The position numbers and the translations under genes were made by a program. Of a stretch of 14,959 nucleotides of DNA, positions 1 through 6,789 are shown piece by piece. A model generated the notes under the pieces. The model was not told where the DNA came from. It was given only the letters and a program-made list of their open reading frames with translations, and did no database searches. Source of the DNA: JBCDGH01 sp038751365. GTDB taxonomy: Bacteria; Patescibacteriota; JACMRA01. Position 1 is the first letter of the stretch, and the number at the start of each line of letters is the position of its first letter. The DNA lies in the NCBI GenBank assembly GCA_038751365.1, contig JBCDGH010000029.1, positions 1-14,959 of the forward strand, written 5' to 3'.

Positions 1-51
1 AGAAGCACATTTGAACAACTACCCTGAATATAATAATTAGGTTATCTCAAT

Positions 52-57
52 TATAGT
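52..57 (+). promoter_or_regulatory. possible -10 box of secG
   Basis: TATAGT ends six bases before the secG ATG, so transcription would begin at or next to the start codon. No convincing -35 hexamer lies 16-18 bases upstream. The call rests on the -10 sequence and on the same spacing seen at better promoters in this window. Confidence 0.35.
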
Positions 58-63
58 ATAAAT

Positions 64-297
64 ATGGAAAATATCTTAAACGAGCAAAGTTTGCTCATAA
101 CCCAAACTATATTACTCATAATTTCAACATGTTTGATCCTAATACAAAATAGAGGTGCAGGTCTCTCTAGTGCGTTTGGAGGTAGAGACGAGGTTTATTT
201 GACTAAACGTGGAATCGAAAAATGGGTAGTGAATTTAACTATATTAAGTATAGTACTCTTCATTATCGTTAGAATTTTAGCGCTATACATAGCTTAA
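64..297 (+). CDS. secG: Preprotein translocase subunit SecG
   Basis: SecG is the small non-essential partner of SecY and SecE in the cytoplasmic-membrane protein-export channel and assists the SecA cycle. The 77-residue protein has two hydrophobic helices (about residues 9-28 and 55-76). The family loop lies between them, with 'IQNRGAGLSSAFGG' at about 27-40 followed by 'LTKRGIEKW', which matches the conserved LxQ..GxGLSSAFGG...KRGxEK pattern. Length is typical of SecG. The ATG at 64 has no ribosome binding site. A TATAGT box just upstream suggests a leaderless or very short-leader mRNA. The substrate-binding protein gene follows after 19 bases on the same strand, so the two are probably co-transcribed. 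Confidence 0.93.
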   Translation: MENILNEQSLLITQTILLIISTCLILIQNRGAGLSSAFGGRDEVYLTKRGIEKWVVNLTILSIVLFIIVRILALYIA

Positions 298-316
298 GTT
301 GAGTTTCCAATAAAAT

Positions 317-2302
317 ATGAACAATTGGCTAGATATTCGTAGGTTCAAGGCTGACTTTCAGAAGATACAAGCGCAAACTAAACAGATAGCCAAAGAGGTC
401 TGGCCTATAAACTGGAGTAATTTCAAAAAACCAAAATTAGTAACAGCCTCATTTCTGGAATCATCATACGCAGTTAAAAGTATTTTTTTCATAGCTATTA
501 CCGGACTTTTGATATCGTCTTACTTTTTCTTTCTGGGTAACTATTTAGCATTAACCAAAGAAGTGCCAGCAACCGGAGGAGAAGTGCGTGAAGCAGTTAT
601 TGATCAAGACTTCAAACTATTCAATCCAGTTTTAGACTTAAGAAGTGAATCTGAAAGAAAGGTCTCTAGACTACTTTATCATCCTTTATATCATGTAGAT
701 TTTCCTGACTTTTTAGATTACTCAATTGATGATCAACCTGAAAGTACGACCGAAACAAAGACTCTCGCACCCAGTATTACACCAATTTTATTAGACCAAG
801 CACCGCAGTGGCAAGATTTACAAGAAACAGATCCAAACAATAAGTATAAGGTACTGAGATTTAAACTAAAGGACGGTCTCAAGTGGTCAAATGGTCTGAA
901 TATTGATTTAGATGATGTAGAATATAGTTTTAATAGATTGAAAGAAGTTGGAGCTAATAATCAGTTCAAAGAGGTGTTTAGCAAAGTAGAGTTTGTCAAA
1001 ATAGCCGAAAATGAATTTGATTTAAGAAGCGCAACCCCCAACCCTCAATTGATTTATCTAGCAAATTTTTCACCCATATCCAAAGATTTTTTTAATCTCC
1101 AGAGCATAGATCAACTCTATACATCTTTTAATTCGAGCAAGCCTTTAGTTACGTCTGGCTATTTTACCTTTACTACTGATCAAGTGAATGACCCTGACAA
1201 ACCTAATAGCCCAAAAAGAGATAATCCGATTAGAGAAGATGGGAATGATAATTTTCAAACTGTTATACTTACACGTAATGACTATCAGAACTCCGAGAAC
1301 AAACCAAATATTAATACCTATATCATAAGAAGATATAACTCTATACTAGATGCAGGGGGTAGTGATATTGAATCGATTGAGAGAGCTGTTAAAAATAGAA
1401 ATGTCGACATTTTTACCAGAACACTAAGCCTTAACTCAGATATATCTAGCCAAGAAATGCAATCCAGCCTTGGTTTAAATCAGAAAAGTATTGGCACAAA
1501 TACTTACTACAACCTATACTTAAATATTAAAAGAAATGGAGTTTTCTTAAACCAACAATTGAGAAAATACTTAATATGTAACCTTATTTCTTACAGTGCT
1601 CAAGAGGCCTACTTTGCACTAGAGGATATACCCATAACAAAGCGTTTAGTGCCTATTCAATTTGGAGTAACTACTCAGCCAGATTGCCCTACTGACACAA
1701 GCGAAATCTTAGATGGGAAAAATTTCAAACTAGATATAAACGAAAAAACCGGGATAAAAAGAATTCTTACATGCGGACGAAGATGTAGGCAAATAAGTAA
1801 AATCAGCTTGGTTTCCTTTGAAGAGACTGACGGGCTAGTAACTGAACTTCAAGCTATCTTAAGAGACATTGGGATGCCGGCCGAAGTCTATAAAACTCCA
1901 CAACAAGTTCAGACTAAGCTAGCTGATAAGAGCTATTCGTTGGTATTTTTACCTATCACTTTAGTTAGCTCTGACCCTTACCCAATATATGGAGCTACGT
2001 CTAGAGATCTCAGTCAGATAAGATTGAATAATCAAAAGTCTATTTTAGATGCTAAAGTAGAAGACAATATCTATAACTACTCTATTAGCAACTTAACAGA
2101 TCAACAAAGTAAAGAGTCGTTAATTGACTTTTTTTCCAAAGAGTATATAAGTATTAACCTGTTTCGTTCTAAATTCGAAATTAACTATTCAGATAGGGTC
2201 AGTGGTTTGAGCGATAACTTACCCAATTTTGAACATATTAATAAACAGATTTATTTATCTATACCTCAGTGGTATACTCAAACAAAACGTCAATGGAAAT
2301 AA
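317..2302 (+). CDS. Membrane-anchored family-5 solute-binding protein (oligopeptide-type)
   Basis: This is a 661-residue protein of the bacterial extracellular solute-binding family 5 (OppA/DppA-like), which bind peptides or other solutes outside the membrane. The family signature region is at about residues 182-208: 'LKDGLKWSNG' followed by 'DLDDVEYSFNRL', equivalent to the usual F.L..G..W.DG...A.DV.FS. It has no lipoprotein signal. A Lys/Arg-rich cytoplasmic N-terminus of about 54 residues precedes one transmembrane helix (about 55-78), so the binding domain is tethered to the membrane. It lies between secG and a ribosome-hibernation-type gene. No permease or ATPase of an Opp system is nearby. 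The start lacks a Shine-Dalgarno sequence. A role in peptide uptake is inferred from the family; the true ligand is unknown. Confidence 0.8.
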   Translation: MNNWLDIRRFKADFQKIQAQTKQIAKEVWPINWSNFKKPKLVTASFLESSYAVKSIFFIAITGLLISSYFFFLGNYLALTKEVPATGGEVREAVIDQDFKLFNPVLDLRSESERKVSRLLYHPLYHVDFPDFLDYSIDDQPESTTETKTLAPSITPILLDQAPQWQDLQETDPNNKYKVLRFKLKDGLKWSNGLNIDLDDVEYSFNRLKEVGANNQFKEVFSKVEFVKIAENEFDLRSATPNPQLIYLANFSPISKDFFNLQSIDQLYTSFNSSKPLVTSGYFTFTTDQVNDPDKPNSPKRDNPIREDGNDNFQTVILTRNDYQNSENKPNINTYIIRRYNSILDAGGSDIESIERAVKNRNVDIFTRTLSLNSDISSQEMQSSLGLNQKSIGTNTYYNLYLNIKRNGVFLNQQLRKYLICNLISYSAQEAYFALEDIPITKRLVPIQFGVTTQPDCPTDTSEILDGKNFKLDINEKTGIKRILTCGRRCRQISKISLVSFEETDGLVTELQAILRDIGMPAEVYKTPQQVQTKLADKSYSLVFLPITLVSSDPYPIYGATSRDLSQIRLNNQKSILDAKVEDNIYNYSISNLTDQQSKESLIDFFSKEYISINLFRSKFEINYSDRVSGLSDNLPNFEHINKQIYLSIPQWYTQTKRQWK

Positions 2303-2313
2303 TACAATAATTT

Positions 2314-2670
2314 ATGTTAAACTATAAAGATAAAATTACTATAAGGTATGCTTCACACACCAAGGAAACTATACCCGAGGTCTATACAAACTTTCAAGGA
2401 AAATCTATTCTGATTGATGAGACATACATAAGGTCTAGGTTGAAAGTATTGTTTGAACAAACCTTGATTAAAATTGATGAAGTTATAATTACTATTCAAT
2501 CTTTAGCCAAAAATTCGGGTGATAGATTTAGCTGCGACTTGAGCATTGTTTCAGCGGATATTGACTTTAATATAAAAAAGACAAGTGACAATTACGACAG
2601 TTTGATACATAGCATACTAGATAAGTCTATTGAGTATGTGCACAGAGAGAAAGAGAAAAGGCAACACTAG
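2314..2670 (+). CDS. HPF/RaiA-like ribosome-associated factor (tentative)
   Basis: The 118-residue protein resembles the short ribosome hibernation promoting factor/RaiA (S30EA) family. A central strand-like segment 'KIDEVIITIQ' is followed by 'FSCDLSIVSADIDFNIKKTS', then a C-terminal helix with 'YDSLIHSILDKSIEYVHREK' and a basic tail. This matches the beta-beta-beta-alpha end of HPF, in which the acidic/aromatic 'D.Y.AID...DKLE.Q..K.K' helix is typical. Family members bind the 30S decoding site and silence ribosomes in stationary phase. The N-terminus is divergent, so RbfA-like or unrelated KH-type folds cannot be excluded by eye. The ATG is 11 bases after the preceding stop and has no Shine-Dalgarno. 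Confidence 0.5.
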   Translation: MLNYKDKITIRYASHTKETIPEVYTNFQGKSILIDETYIRSRLKVLFEQTLIKIDEVIITIQSLAKNSGDRFSCDLSIVSADIDFNIKKTSDNYDSLIHSILDKSIEYVHREKEKRQH

Positions 2671-2708
2671 CAACCCTTGGGTTTACCACAAAAAATTGAG
2701 CATAATGC

Positions 2709-2738
2709 TTGACGAAATATCAAAAGTTTTACTATTAT
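2709..2738 (+). promoter_or_regulatory. rplS promoter
   Basis: A TTGACG -35 box at 2709-2714 and a TATTAT -10 box at 2733-2738 are separated by 18 bases. The predicted transcription start (about 2745) lies within three bases of the rplS ATG at 2748, which implies a leaderless or nearly leaderless transcript. The -35 TTG can be read as an in-frame start for a longer L19, but that would put the promoter inside the coding region. Confidence 0.6.
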
Positions 2739-2747
2739 CTGATAAAT

Positions 2748-3128
2748 ATGTCTAATTTATTATTACGTAAAAGTAAGGTAGTAACTGCCAACATTAAGAC
2801 TGACTTACCCGAGTTTAAGGTAGGCTCTCGAGTCGATGTATATTATAAAATTAAAGAGGGTAACAAGGAAAGGGTACAAGTGTTTTCGGGTCTAGTAACA
2901 AACATCCACGGAAAGTCTAACATTGACACTACCTTTACCGTGTTGAAGGTAGCCACTGGAAGCATTAAAGTTGAGAGAACATTTCCACTTCATTCTCCAC
3001 TGATTGATAAACTGGTTGTCACAAGTTTTAATAGAGCTAGAAAAGCTAACCTTAGATATTTACATAATTTGAAAGATCCAATAAAACAAGTGAGAGCTAA
3101 AAAAGTGAAATTAGTAGAAGCATTATAA
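2748..3128 (+). CDS. rplS: 50S ribosomal protein bL19
   Basis: bL19 sits at the 30S-50S interface and contributes to an intersubunit bridge. From the ATG at 2748 the protein is 126 residues. It has the family core 'PEFKVGSRVDVYYKIKEG', 'RVQVFSGLVTNIHG' and 'TFTVLKVATGSIKVERTFPLH', then 'SPLIDKLVV' and a basic C-terminal tail. A TTG at 2709 in the same frame would add 13 residues with no L19 counterpart and would overlap the promoter; the natural L19 start is the 'MSNLLLRKSK' Met. The C-terminal part after 'RYLHNL' is slightly extended relative to E. coli. It is followed after six bases by a small membrane protein gene. Confidence 0.95.
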   Translation: MSNLLLRKSKVVTANIKTDLPEFKVGSRVDVYYKIKEGNKERVQVFSGLVTNIHGKSNIDTTFTVLKVATGSIKVERTFPLHSPLIDKLVVTSFNRARKANLRYLHNLKDPIKQVRAKKVKLVEAL

Positions 3129-3134
3129 TTACAT

Positions 3135-3494
3135 ATGTCATTTTTGAAATTTTCTTTATTTACCTATATAAACCTACTACTAGGTTTGATTTTGGTTATT
3201 ACTCCATTTGTATTTTTAGAATCTGGTAACAATTTGATTCTGGGGGTATCCGTTCTAGGTTTACTTCAGCTATTAGTAGGACTCTTTACTAAAAACAGTG
3301 GTTTACCCTTACCCAAGCTTATTGATTCGAGATACTTTACTTTAACTGTTTTTCTGTGCGCAGTCTGTCTAAATTTTGCGCCATATATACTTGACTTCAC
3401 TGACGTTACTGCATTGCTCTGGACTGTCCTAGCTTGCTCTGGTATATCCTTATTCTCAATCTTATTCACAAATTTTGATTTTTTAAAACAATAA
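3135..3494 (+). CDS. Small four-helix membrane protein of unknown function
   Basis: The 119-residue hydrophobic protein has four predicted transmembrane helices, at about residues 8-27, 33-52, 67-86 and 90-112. The first pair ('INLLLGLILVITPFVF') faintly resembles SPW-repeat membrane proteins, and the second pair looks like a degenerate repeat of it. I do not recognise the family with confidence. It starts six bases after rplS and ends 15 bases before the bS21-like gene, so it is likely read from the rplS promoter. A minus-strand ORF across this region has no recognisable protein features and looks like a shadow. Confidence 0.6.
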   Translation: MSFLKFSLFTYINLLLGLILVITPFVFLESGNNLILGVSVLGLLQLLVGLFTKNSGLPLPKLIDSRYFTLTVFLCAVCLNFAPYILDFTDVTALLWTVLACSGISLFSILFTNFDFLKQ

Positions 3495-3509
3495 TTAACT
3501 TATATTCGT

Positions 3510-3722
3510 ATGATTCTAGTAAAACGTAATCCTGAAGATCCTAGTCAGAAGGCTGTTAGCTCTTTTACAAGGAGGGTGAGAAAATTTGGTCTTGTCCCAA
3601 GAAAGCGTAAAACTCAATATAGAGTGAAAGCTCTATCCAGCTTACAAAAGAAAAGAAAAGCTGTAAGAATGGCTGACTATTTAGCCAAGCAGATAATTGT
3701 AGACAGAGTTGGAAGAAAGTAG
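3510..3722 (+). CDS. rpsU: Ribosomal protein bS21-like
   Basis: This is a 70-residue, strongly basic protein. The opening 'MILVKRNPEDPSQKAVSSF', then 'TRRVRKFGLVPRKRKTQY' and a Lys/Arg-rich helix 'KKRKAVR', follow the bS21 pattern: a short strand, then F.R...K.G.....R....Y..P...RK.K. bS21 sits on the 30S platform beside the 16S 3' end and helps initiation by base pairing with anti-Shine-Dalgarno RNA. Its presence in a genome that shows no Shine-Dalgarno sites here is of interest. It is the last gene of the rplS cluster. A T6 run at 3742-3747 lies 20 bases past the stop without a strong stem. Confidence 0.72.
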   Translation: MILVKRNPEDPSQKAVSSFTRRVRKFGLVPRKRKTQYRVKALSSLQKKRKAVRMADYLAKQIIVDRVGRK

Positions 3723-3803
3723 TTGCTTGCTACAACCTCCCTTTTTTCATTAATCACTAGGCTATCCTGAATAGTACTAGGCAAATTTAAAAAAATAAAT
3801 ACC

Positions 3804-5075
3804 GTGGCTAAAGATCCTTACCTAGTAGCAATTGACGTAGGCTCGAACTCTATCAAGCTAGCGGTAGCTAAGGATTCTTTAGACGAACAAGATAAAGTGC
3901 AAATTTTAGCACTTGTAGAAAGACCTTCAAATGGTATCAGAAGGGGTGTAGTAACTAATATGAGTGAAGCTACTGAGGCTTTGATAGAAACAGTTACTCA
4001 AGCTGAAAGTATAATTGGTCTACCAATTAGAAAGGCAGTAGTTGGTATAAATGGGACTAATATTGCTTTTACTAACTCTGAGGGTCTCGTGGTTATATCA
4101 CGTCCAGATAACGAAATAGCTGAAAATGATGTTGAGAGAGTTATACAAGACAGCTTAGCTAAAGCCTTTGGAATAAATAACAACGAAATATTACACGTAA
4201 TCCCCAGAAACTTTACTGTAGATAATCAAAGAGGTATTAGATTTCCTGCAGGAATGGTAGGATCTAAGTTGGAGGCTAGAACTATGGTGGTAAGCTGCGA
4301 AACCAGCTACTTACGTAATTTTACTAAAGTCTTTAACCAAGCTAGTATAGATATTTTAGATCGCATTTTTACCCCTTTAGCCAGTGGAGACTTTTTGCTA
4401 ACTTTACGACAAAAAAAGGCTGGAACACTATTAATAGATATTGGCTTCGCTTCGACTTCTTTTATTGTTTGGGAAAACGAAGAAATATTAGGAAGTGGAG
4501 TAATACCCATTGGAAGTGACCATGTAACAGCAGATTTAGCTGTAGGGCTACAAACTAATATGGAAATGGCTGAAGAGATAAAGAAGCAACACCTAGACCT
4601 TTCTAATTCTGGTGAAATAGAATTAAATGAAATTGAAATGTATAACCCTGATCTCCAGATTAACGAGAATTTTAAAATTGACGAAATAAAAAAGTACGCC
4701 AGACCAAGAATAGAGGAGATTTTTATATATATCAGCAAGGAACTTAAAAAGCTCGGTAAAAACTCTTTACCTGGTGGAGCTGTACTTATTGGAGGTGGAG
4801 CGGCTTTAAAAAATATTGAAGATGTAGCCAAAGATGTACTCAGACAACCTATTTTTAAGTACGCCTTTGACCGTAACACAGTAGAGTTTGTACCCGACTA
4901 CAACAATGACCCAGCATTCATAAATTCTATAGCTCTAGCAGCCTATTCTTTATTTCACTCGGAAGACATAACTTATACTCAAAAGCAAGGTAAGACGAAT
5001 ATTGGTCAAAACAGAAATAGTAATTCTGTTGGTCGCATTAGCGAGGTAGTAAAAAATATTTGGCCTTGGAGTTAA
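3804..5075 (+). CDS. ftsA: Cell division protein FtsA
   Basis: FtsA is the actin-like ATPase that tethers FtsZ filaments to the cytoplasmic membrane and recruits later division proteins. The 423-residue length is normal. Phosphate-1 motif 'AIDVGSNSIKLAVAK' is at about 9-23, phosphate-2 'LLIDIGFASTSFIVW' at about 209-223, and the adenosine motif 'GGAVLIGGGAAL' at about 324-335. The SHS2-type 1C insertion lies between the first two. The C-terminal 'ISEVVKNIWPWS' is a good amphipathic membrane-targeting helix. Start is GTG at 3804, giving 'MAKDPYLVAIDVG', with no Shine-Dalgarno. ftsZ is not adjacent; dnaJ follows after 90 bases. Confidence 0.93.
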   Translation: MAKDPYLVAIDVGSNSIKLAVAKDSLDEQDKVQILALVERPSNGIRRGVVTNMSEATEALIETVTQAESIIGLPIRKAVVGINGTNIAFTNSEGLVVISRPDNEIAENDVERVIQDSLAKAFGINNNEILHVIPRNFTVDNQRGIRFPAGMVGSKLEARTMVVSCETSYLRNFTKVFNQASIDILDRIFTPLASGDFLLTLRQKKAGTLLIDIGFASTSFIVWENEEILGSGVIPIGSDHVTADLAVGLQTNMEMAEEIKKQHLDLSNSGEIELNEIEMYNPDLQINENFKIDEIKKYARPRIEEIFIYISKELKKLGKNSLPGGAVLIGGGAALKNIEDVAKDVLRQPIFKYAFDRNTVEFVPDYNNDPAFINSIALAAYSLFHSEDITYTQKQGKTNIGQNRNSNSVGRISEVVKNIWPWS

Positions 5076-5101
5076 GTAAGAAACAATTTAATGGTCTCAG
5101 T

Positions 5102-5130
5102 TTGACAAAACATAGCAAAGCATATTCAAT
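5102..5130 (+). promoter_or_regulatory. possible dnaJ promoter
   Basis: A consensus -35 box TTGACA is at 5102-5107. A weak -10 (TTCAAT, 5125-5130) lies 17 bases downstream. It is overlapped by the inverted repeat at 5112-5138, as expected for a repressor-controlled promoter. The -10 is poor, so the exact start is uncertain. Confidence 0.4.
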
Positions 5131-5138
5131 GTTGCTAA
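5112..5138 (+). promoter_or_regulatory. CIRCE-like inverted repeat upstream of dnaJ
   Basis: The arms TAGCAA (5113-5118) and TTGCTA (5132-5137) form an inverted repeat, and CAT/ATG extends it inside the arms after a two-base bulge. The outer hexamers ATAGCA and TGCTAA are exactly 15 bases apart, the geometry of the HrcA operator CIRCE (TTAGCACTC-N9-GAGTGCTAA). They match it at 5/6 and 6/6 positions, but the inner CTC/GAG triplets are not conserved. Its position over the promoter of a heat-shock gene favours a regulatory role. Confidence 0.45.
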
Positions 5139-5165
5139 ATAGTCATCAATAATTGTCGACTAATT

Positions 5166-6290
5166 ATGTCAGATCTATACGAAACCCTAGGTGTTCAAAA
5201 AAATGCCACACAAGACGAGATTAAAAAGGCTTATAGGAAACTAGCCCATAAATATCACCCTGACAAAAATCCAAATAATAAAGAAGCAGAATCAAAGTTT
5301 AAAGAAATTAATAACGCTTACGAGGTCTTAGGTGATTCCAGTAAGAGGCAAAATTATGACCGAATGGGTCCTAGTTTTAGTCAAAATGGCGGTTTTAACC
5401 AAAGTGGTGAAGCTGGTTTTGGTAACTTTGGTGGTGTTCAGTTCGATTTTGGAAACGCTAGTCAAGCAGGTGGTTTTGATGACTTGAACGACGTATTTGA
5501 AACGTTTTTTGGAAGTAGCTTTGGTAGTAAAAGATCGTCTAAAAATAAAGCAGCAAGTAGACAAAAGGGTGTAGATATTGATATGAAGCTTCATATTTCA
5601 CTTGAAGAAGCTGCTACTGGAATTAACAAAACTTTTAAGTACAAACACAAGATAAGCTGCAAACATTGTAGTGGCAAAGGTTACGAACCCGGTAGTAAAG
5701 TAACTACCTGCCCTACTTGTAATGGAGTGGGTAAGGTCTATCAAAGAGTTGAGACTTTTTTTGGTACTATTCAACAAGAAACAGTCTGCCCTACTTGTAA
5801 TGGAGTGGGTAAAAAATTCGAGCAAGCTTGTAGAGTTTGTGGAGGTAAGGGTTATAACGAAGAGACTGAGGAATTAGAAATTACAGTCCCAGTAGGTATT
5901 GATAAAGGGGATAAAATTAGAGTAAGTGGAAAAGGTCAAGCTGGGTACTTAGGCTCTCAACCTGGGGATTTATACCTTATAGTCGATATTGAAAATCATA
6001 GATCTTTACAAAGAACTGGGCAGGATATAAATTCTTCAGTAGAAATTAACTATCTAGATCTACTATTGGGAGTCAAAATGGATATATACACAGTGTGGGG
6101 AGACGTAGAAATAACTATACCTGAAATGACAAACCCGGAAGGTAAATTACGCCTAAAAGGTCAAGGCATGCCTAAACTAAACAACCCGGGCAATAAAGGA
6201 GATCATTACGTCAAGCTCAAGATCAAAATGCCAGATAAGTTGAGCAAGGATGAGAAATCAACTTTGAAACATATAAGAGACAGAAAATAA
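5166..6290 (+). CDS. dnaJ: Chaperone protein DnaJ (type I Hsp40)
   Basis: DnaJ delivers unfolded clients to DnaK and stimulates its ATPase. The 374-residue protein has the full type I layout. The J domain is at 1-65 with the HPD tripeptide at 31-33. A Gly/Phe-rich linker spans about 75-120. The zinc-binding cysteine region has four CxxCxGxG repeats ('CKHCSGKG', two copies of 'CPTCNGVG', and 'CRVCGGKG'). Client-binding domains with the 'GDLYLIVDI' segment and the C-terminal dimerisation part follow. dnaK and grpE are not adjacent. A CIRCE-like repeat upstream suggests heat-shock control. The two middle zinc repeats share an identical 27-base stretch. The ATG has no Shine-Dalgarno. Confidence 0.97.
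   Translation: MSDLYETLGVQKNATQDEIKKAYRKLAHKYHPDKNPNNKEAESKFKEINNAYEVLGDSSKRQNYDRMGPSFSQNGGFNQSGEAGFGNFGGVQFDFGNASQAGGFDDLNDVFETFFGSSFGSKRSSKNKAASRQKGVDIDMKLHISLEEAATGINKTFKYKHKISCKHCSGKGYEPGSKVTTCPTCNGVGKVYQRVETFFGTIQQETVCPTCNGVGKKFEQACRVCGGKGYNEETEELEITVPVGIDKGDKIRVSGKGQAGYLGSQPGDLYLIVDIENHRSLQRTGQDINSSVEINYLDLLLGVKMDIYTVWGDVEITIPEMTNPEGKLRLKGQGMPKLNNPGNKGDHYVKLKIKMPDKLSKDEKSTLKHIRDRK
5708..5734 (+). repeat. 27-base direct repeat in dnaJ, copy 1
   Basis: This stretch encodes the second zinc-finger repeat (CPTCNGVGK) and is base-for-base identical to 5786-5812, 78 bases downstream, including all synonymous positions. Confidence 0.85.
5786..5812 (+). repeat. 27-base direct repeat in dnaJ, copy 2
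   Basis: This is the second exact copy, encoding the third CxxCxGxG repeat. Identity at third codon positions points to recent gene conversion or duplication between the two finger motifs rather than protein-level constraint alone. Confidence 0.85.
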
Positions 6291-6313
6291 AAAATAGCAA
6301 GTAAAATTGAGTA

Positions 6314-6342
6314 TTGATTTATACTCAAATCTGCGCTATAAT
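6314..6342 (+). promoter_or_regulatory. lspA promoter
   Basis: A TTGATT -35 box at 6314-6319 and a perfect TATAAT -10 box at 6337-6342 are separated by the ideal 17 bases. Six bases follow before the ATG at 6349, so the predicted first transcribed base is the A of the start codon. This is the best example in the window of a promoter for a leaderless mRNA. Confidence 0.78.
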
Positions 6343-6348
6343 AGACCA

Positions 6349-6789
6349 ATGACAAGAGTTAGTAAATTCGCGTTTTTCCATTTTTTAGTAATCTTCTTTT
6401 TAGTACTATTTAATATTTCTGTTTCAATATTTGTTAGAAGTAATGATTTATTTTATATTCCCAACGAAAATTCTCTTGGTTTTCAATTTGGAATAATCTA
6501 TTCTAGTCTAATATTGTTATTTATATTATGGTGTCTAATTTATTTTAAGGTGTTCACAGAGCACCCAATAATCTCAGTAGCAATAATTTCAGGTGGTTTA
6601 AGCAATTATATAGAAAGATGGTTTTTATTTCAATCAGTTACAGACTACATAGCTACTGGTATAAACCACTTTAATATTGCAGATGTAGAAATATGGATAG
6701 GTCTAGTCCTCCTAAATCTATATGTTTGGTTTTTAGATAAGGATCCCAAGAGTAACGACAAGACAAACCAAAATCTACTCGCTTCTTAA
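6349..6789 (+). CDS. lspA: Lipoprotein signal peptidase (LspA)-like, divergent active site
   Basis: Type II signal peptidase cleaves signal peptides of diacylated prolipoproteins. From the ATG at 6349 the protein is 146 residues with four membrane helices. The TTG at 6307 lies upstream of the promoter and is not used. Family blocks are visible: 'NENSLGFQFG' (39-48, for N.G.AFG), 'GGLSNYIER' (82-90, for GG..GN..DR) and 'VTDYIATGINHFNIAD' (97-112, for V.DF......FN.AD). Known catalytic residues are the two Asp of GNxxDR and NxAD. Here the second is kept (D112) but the first is Glu (E89). The conserved TM1 Asp also appears to be Asn (N22). It may be a working variant or have altered activity. Its 3' end overlaps the convergent permease gene by 15 bases. 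Confidence 0.72.
   Translation: MTRVSKFAFFHFLVIFFLVLFNISVSIFVRSNDLFYIPNENSLGFQFGIIYSSLILLFILWCLIYFKVFTEHPIISVAIISGGLSNYIERWFLFQSVTDYIATGINHFNIADVEIWIGLVLLNLYVWFLDKDPKSNDKTNQNLLAS

Noticed and set aside
2682..2693. AACCC-TT-GGGTT near-palindrome after the HPF-like gene, as a terminator
   Set aside because: The loop is too short for the full stem and no T run follows. It may be chance.
3723..3747. Rho-independent terminator after the bS21-like gene
   Set aside because: A T6 run is present, but the only stem before it is four base pairs (GTAG/CTAC) with a gap to the T run.
3756..3781. ACTAGG direct repeat 20 bases apart upstream of ftsA
   Set aside because: Two six-base copies in AT-rich sequence are close to chance expectation and no promoter elements frame them convincingly.
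4307..4879. 190-codon minus-strand ORF inside ftsA
   Set aside because: It lies wholly within a clear ftsA frame. Its translation is low-complexity Ser/Ile/Leu text with no recognisable motif, typical of an antisense shadow.
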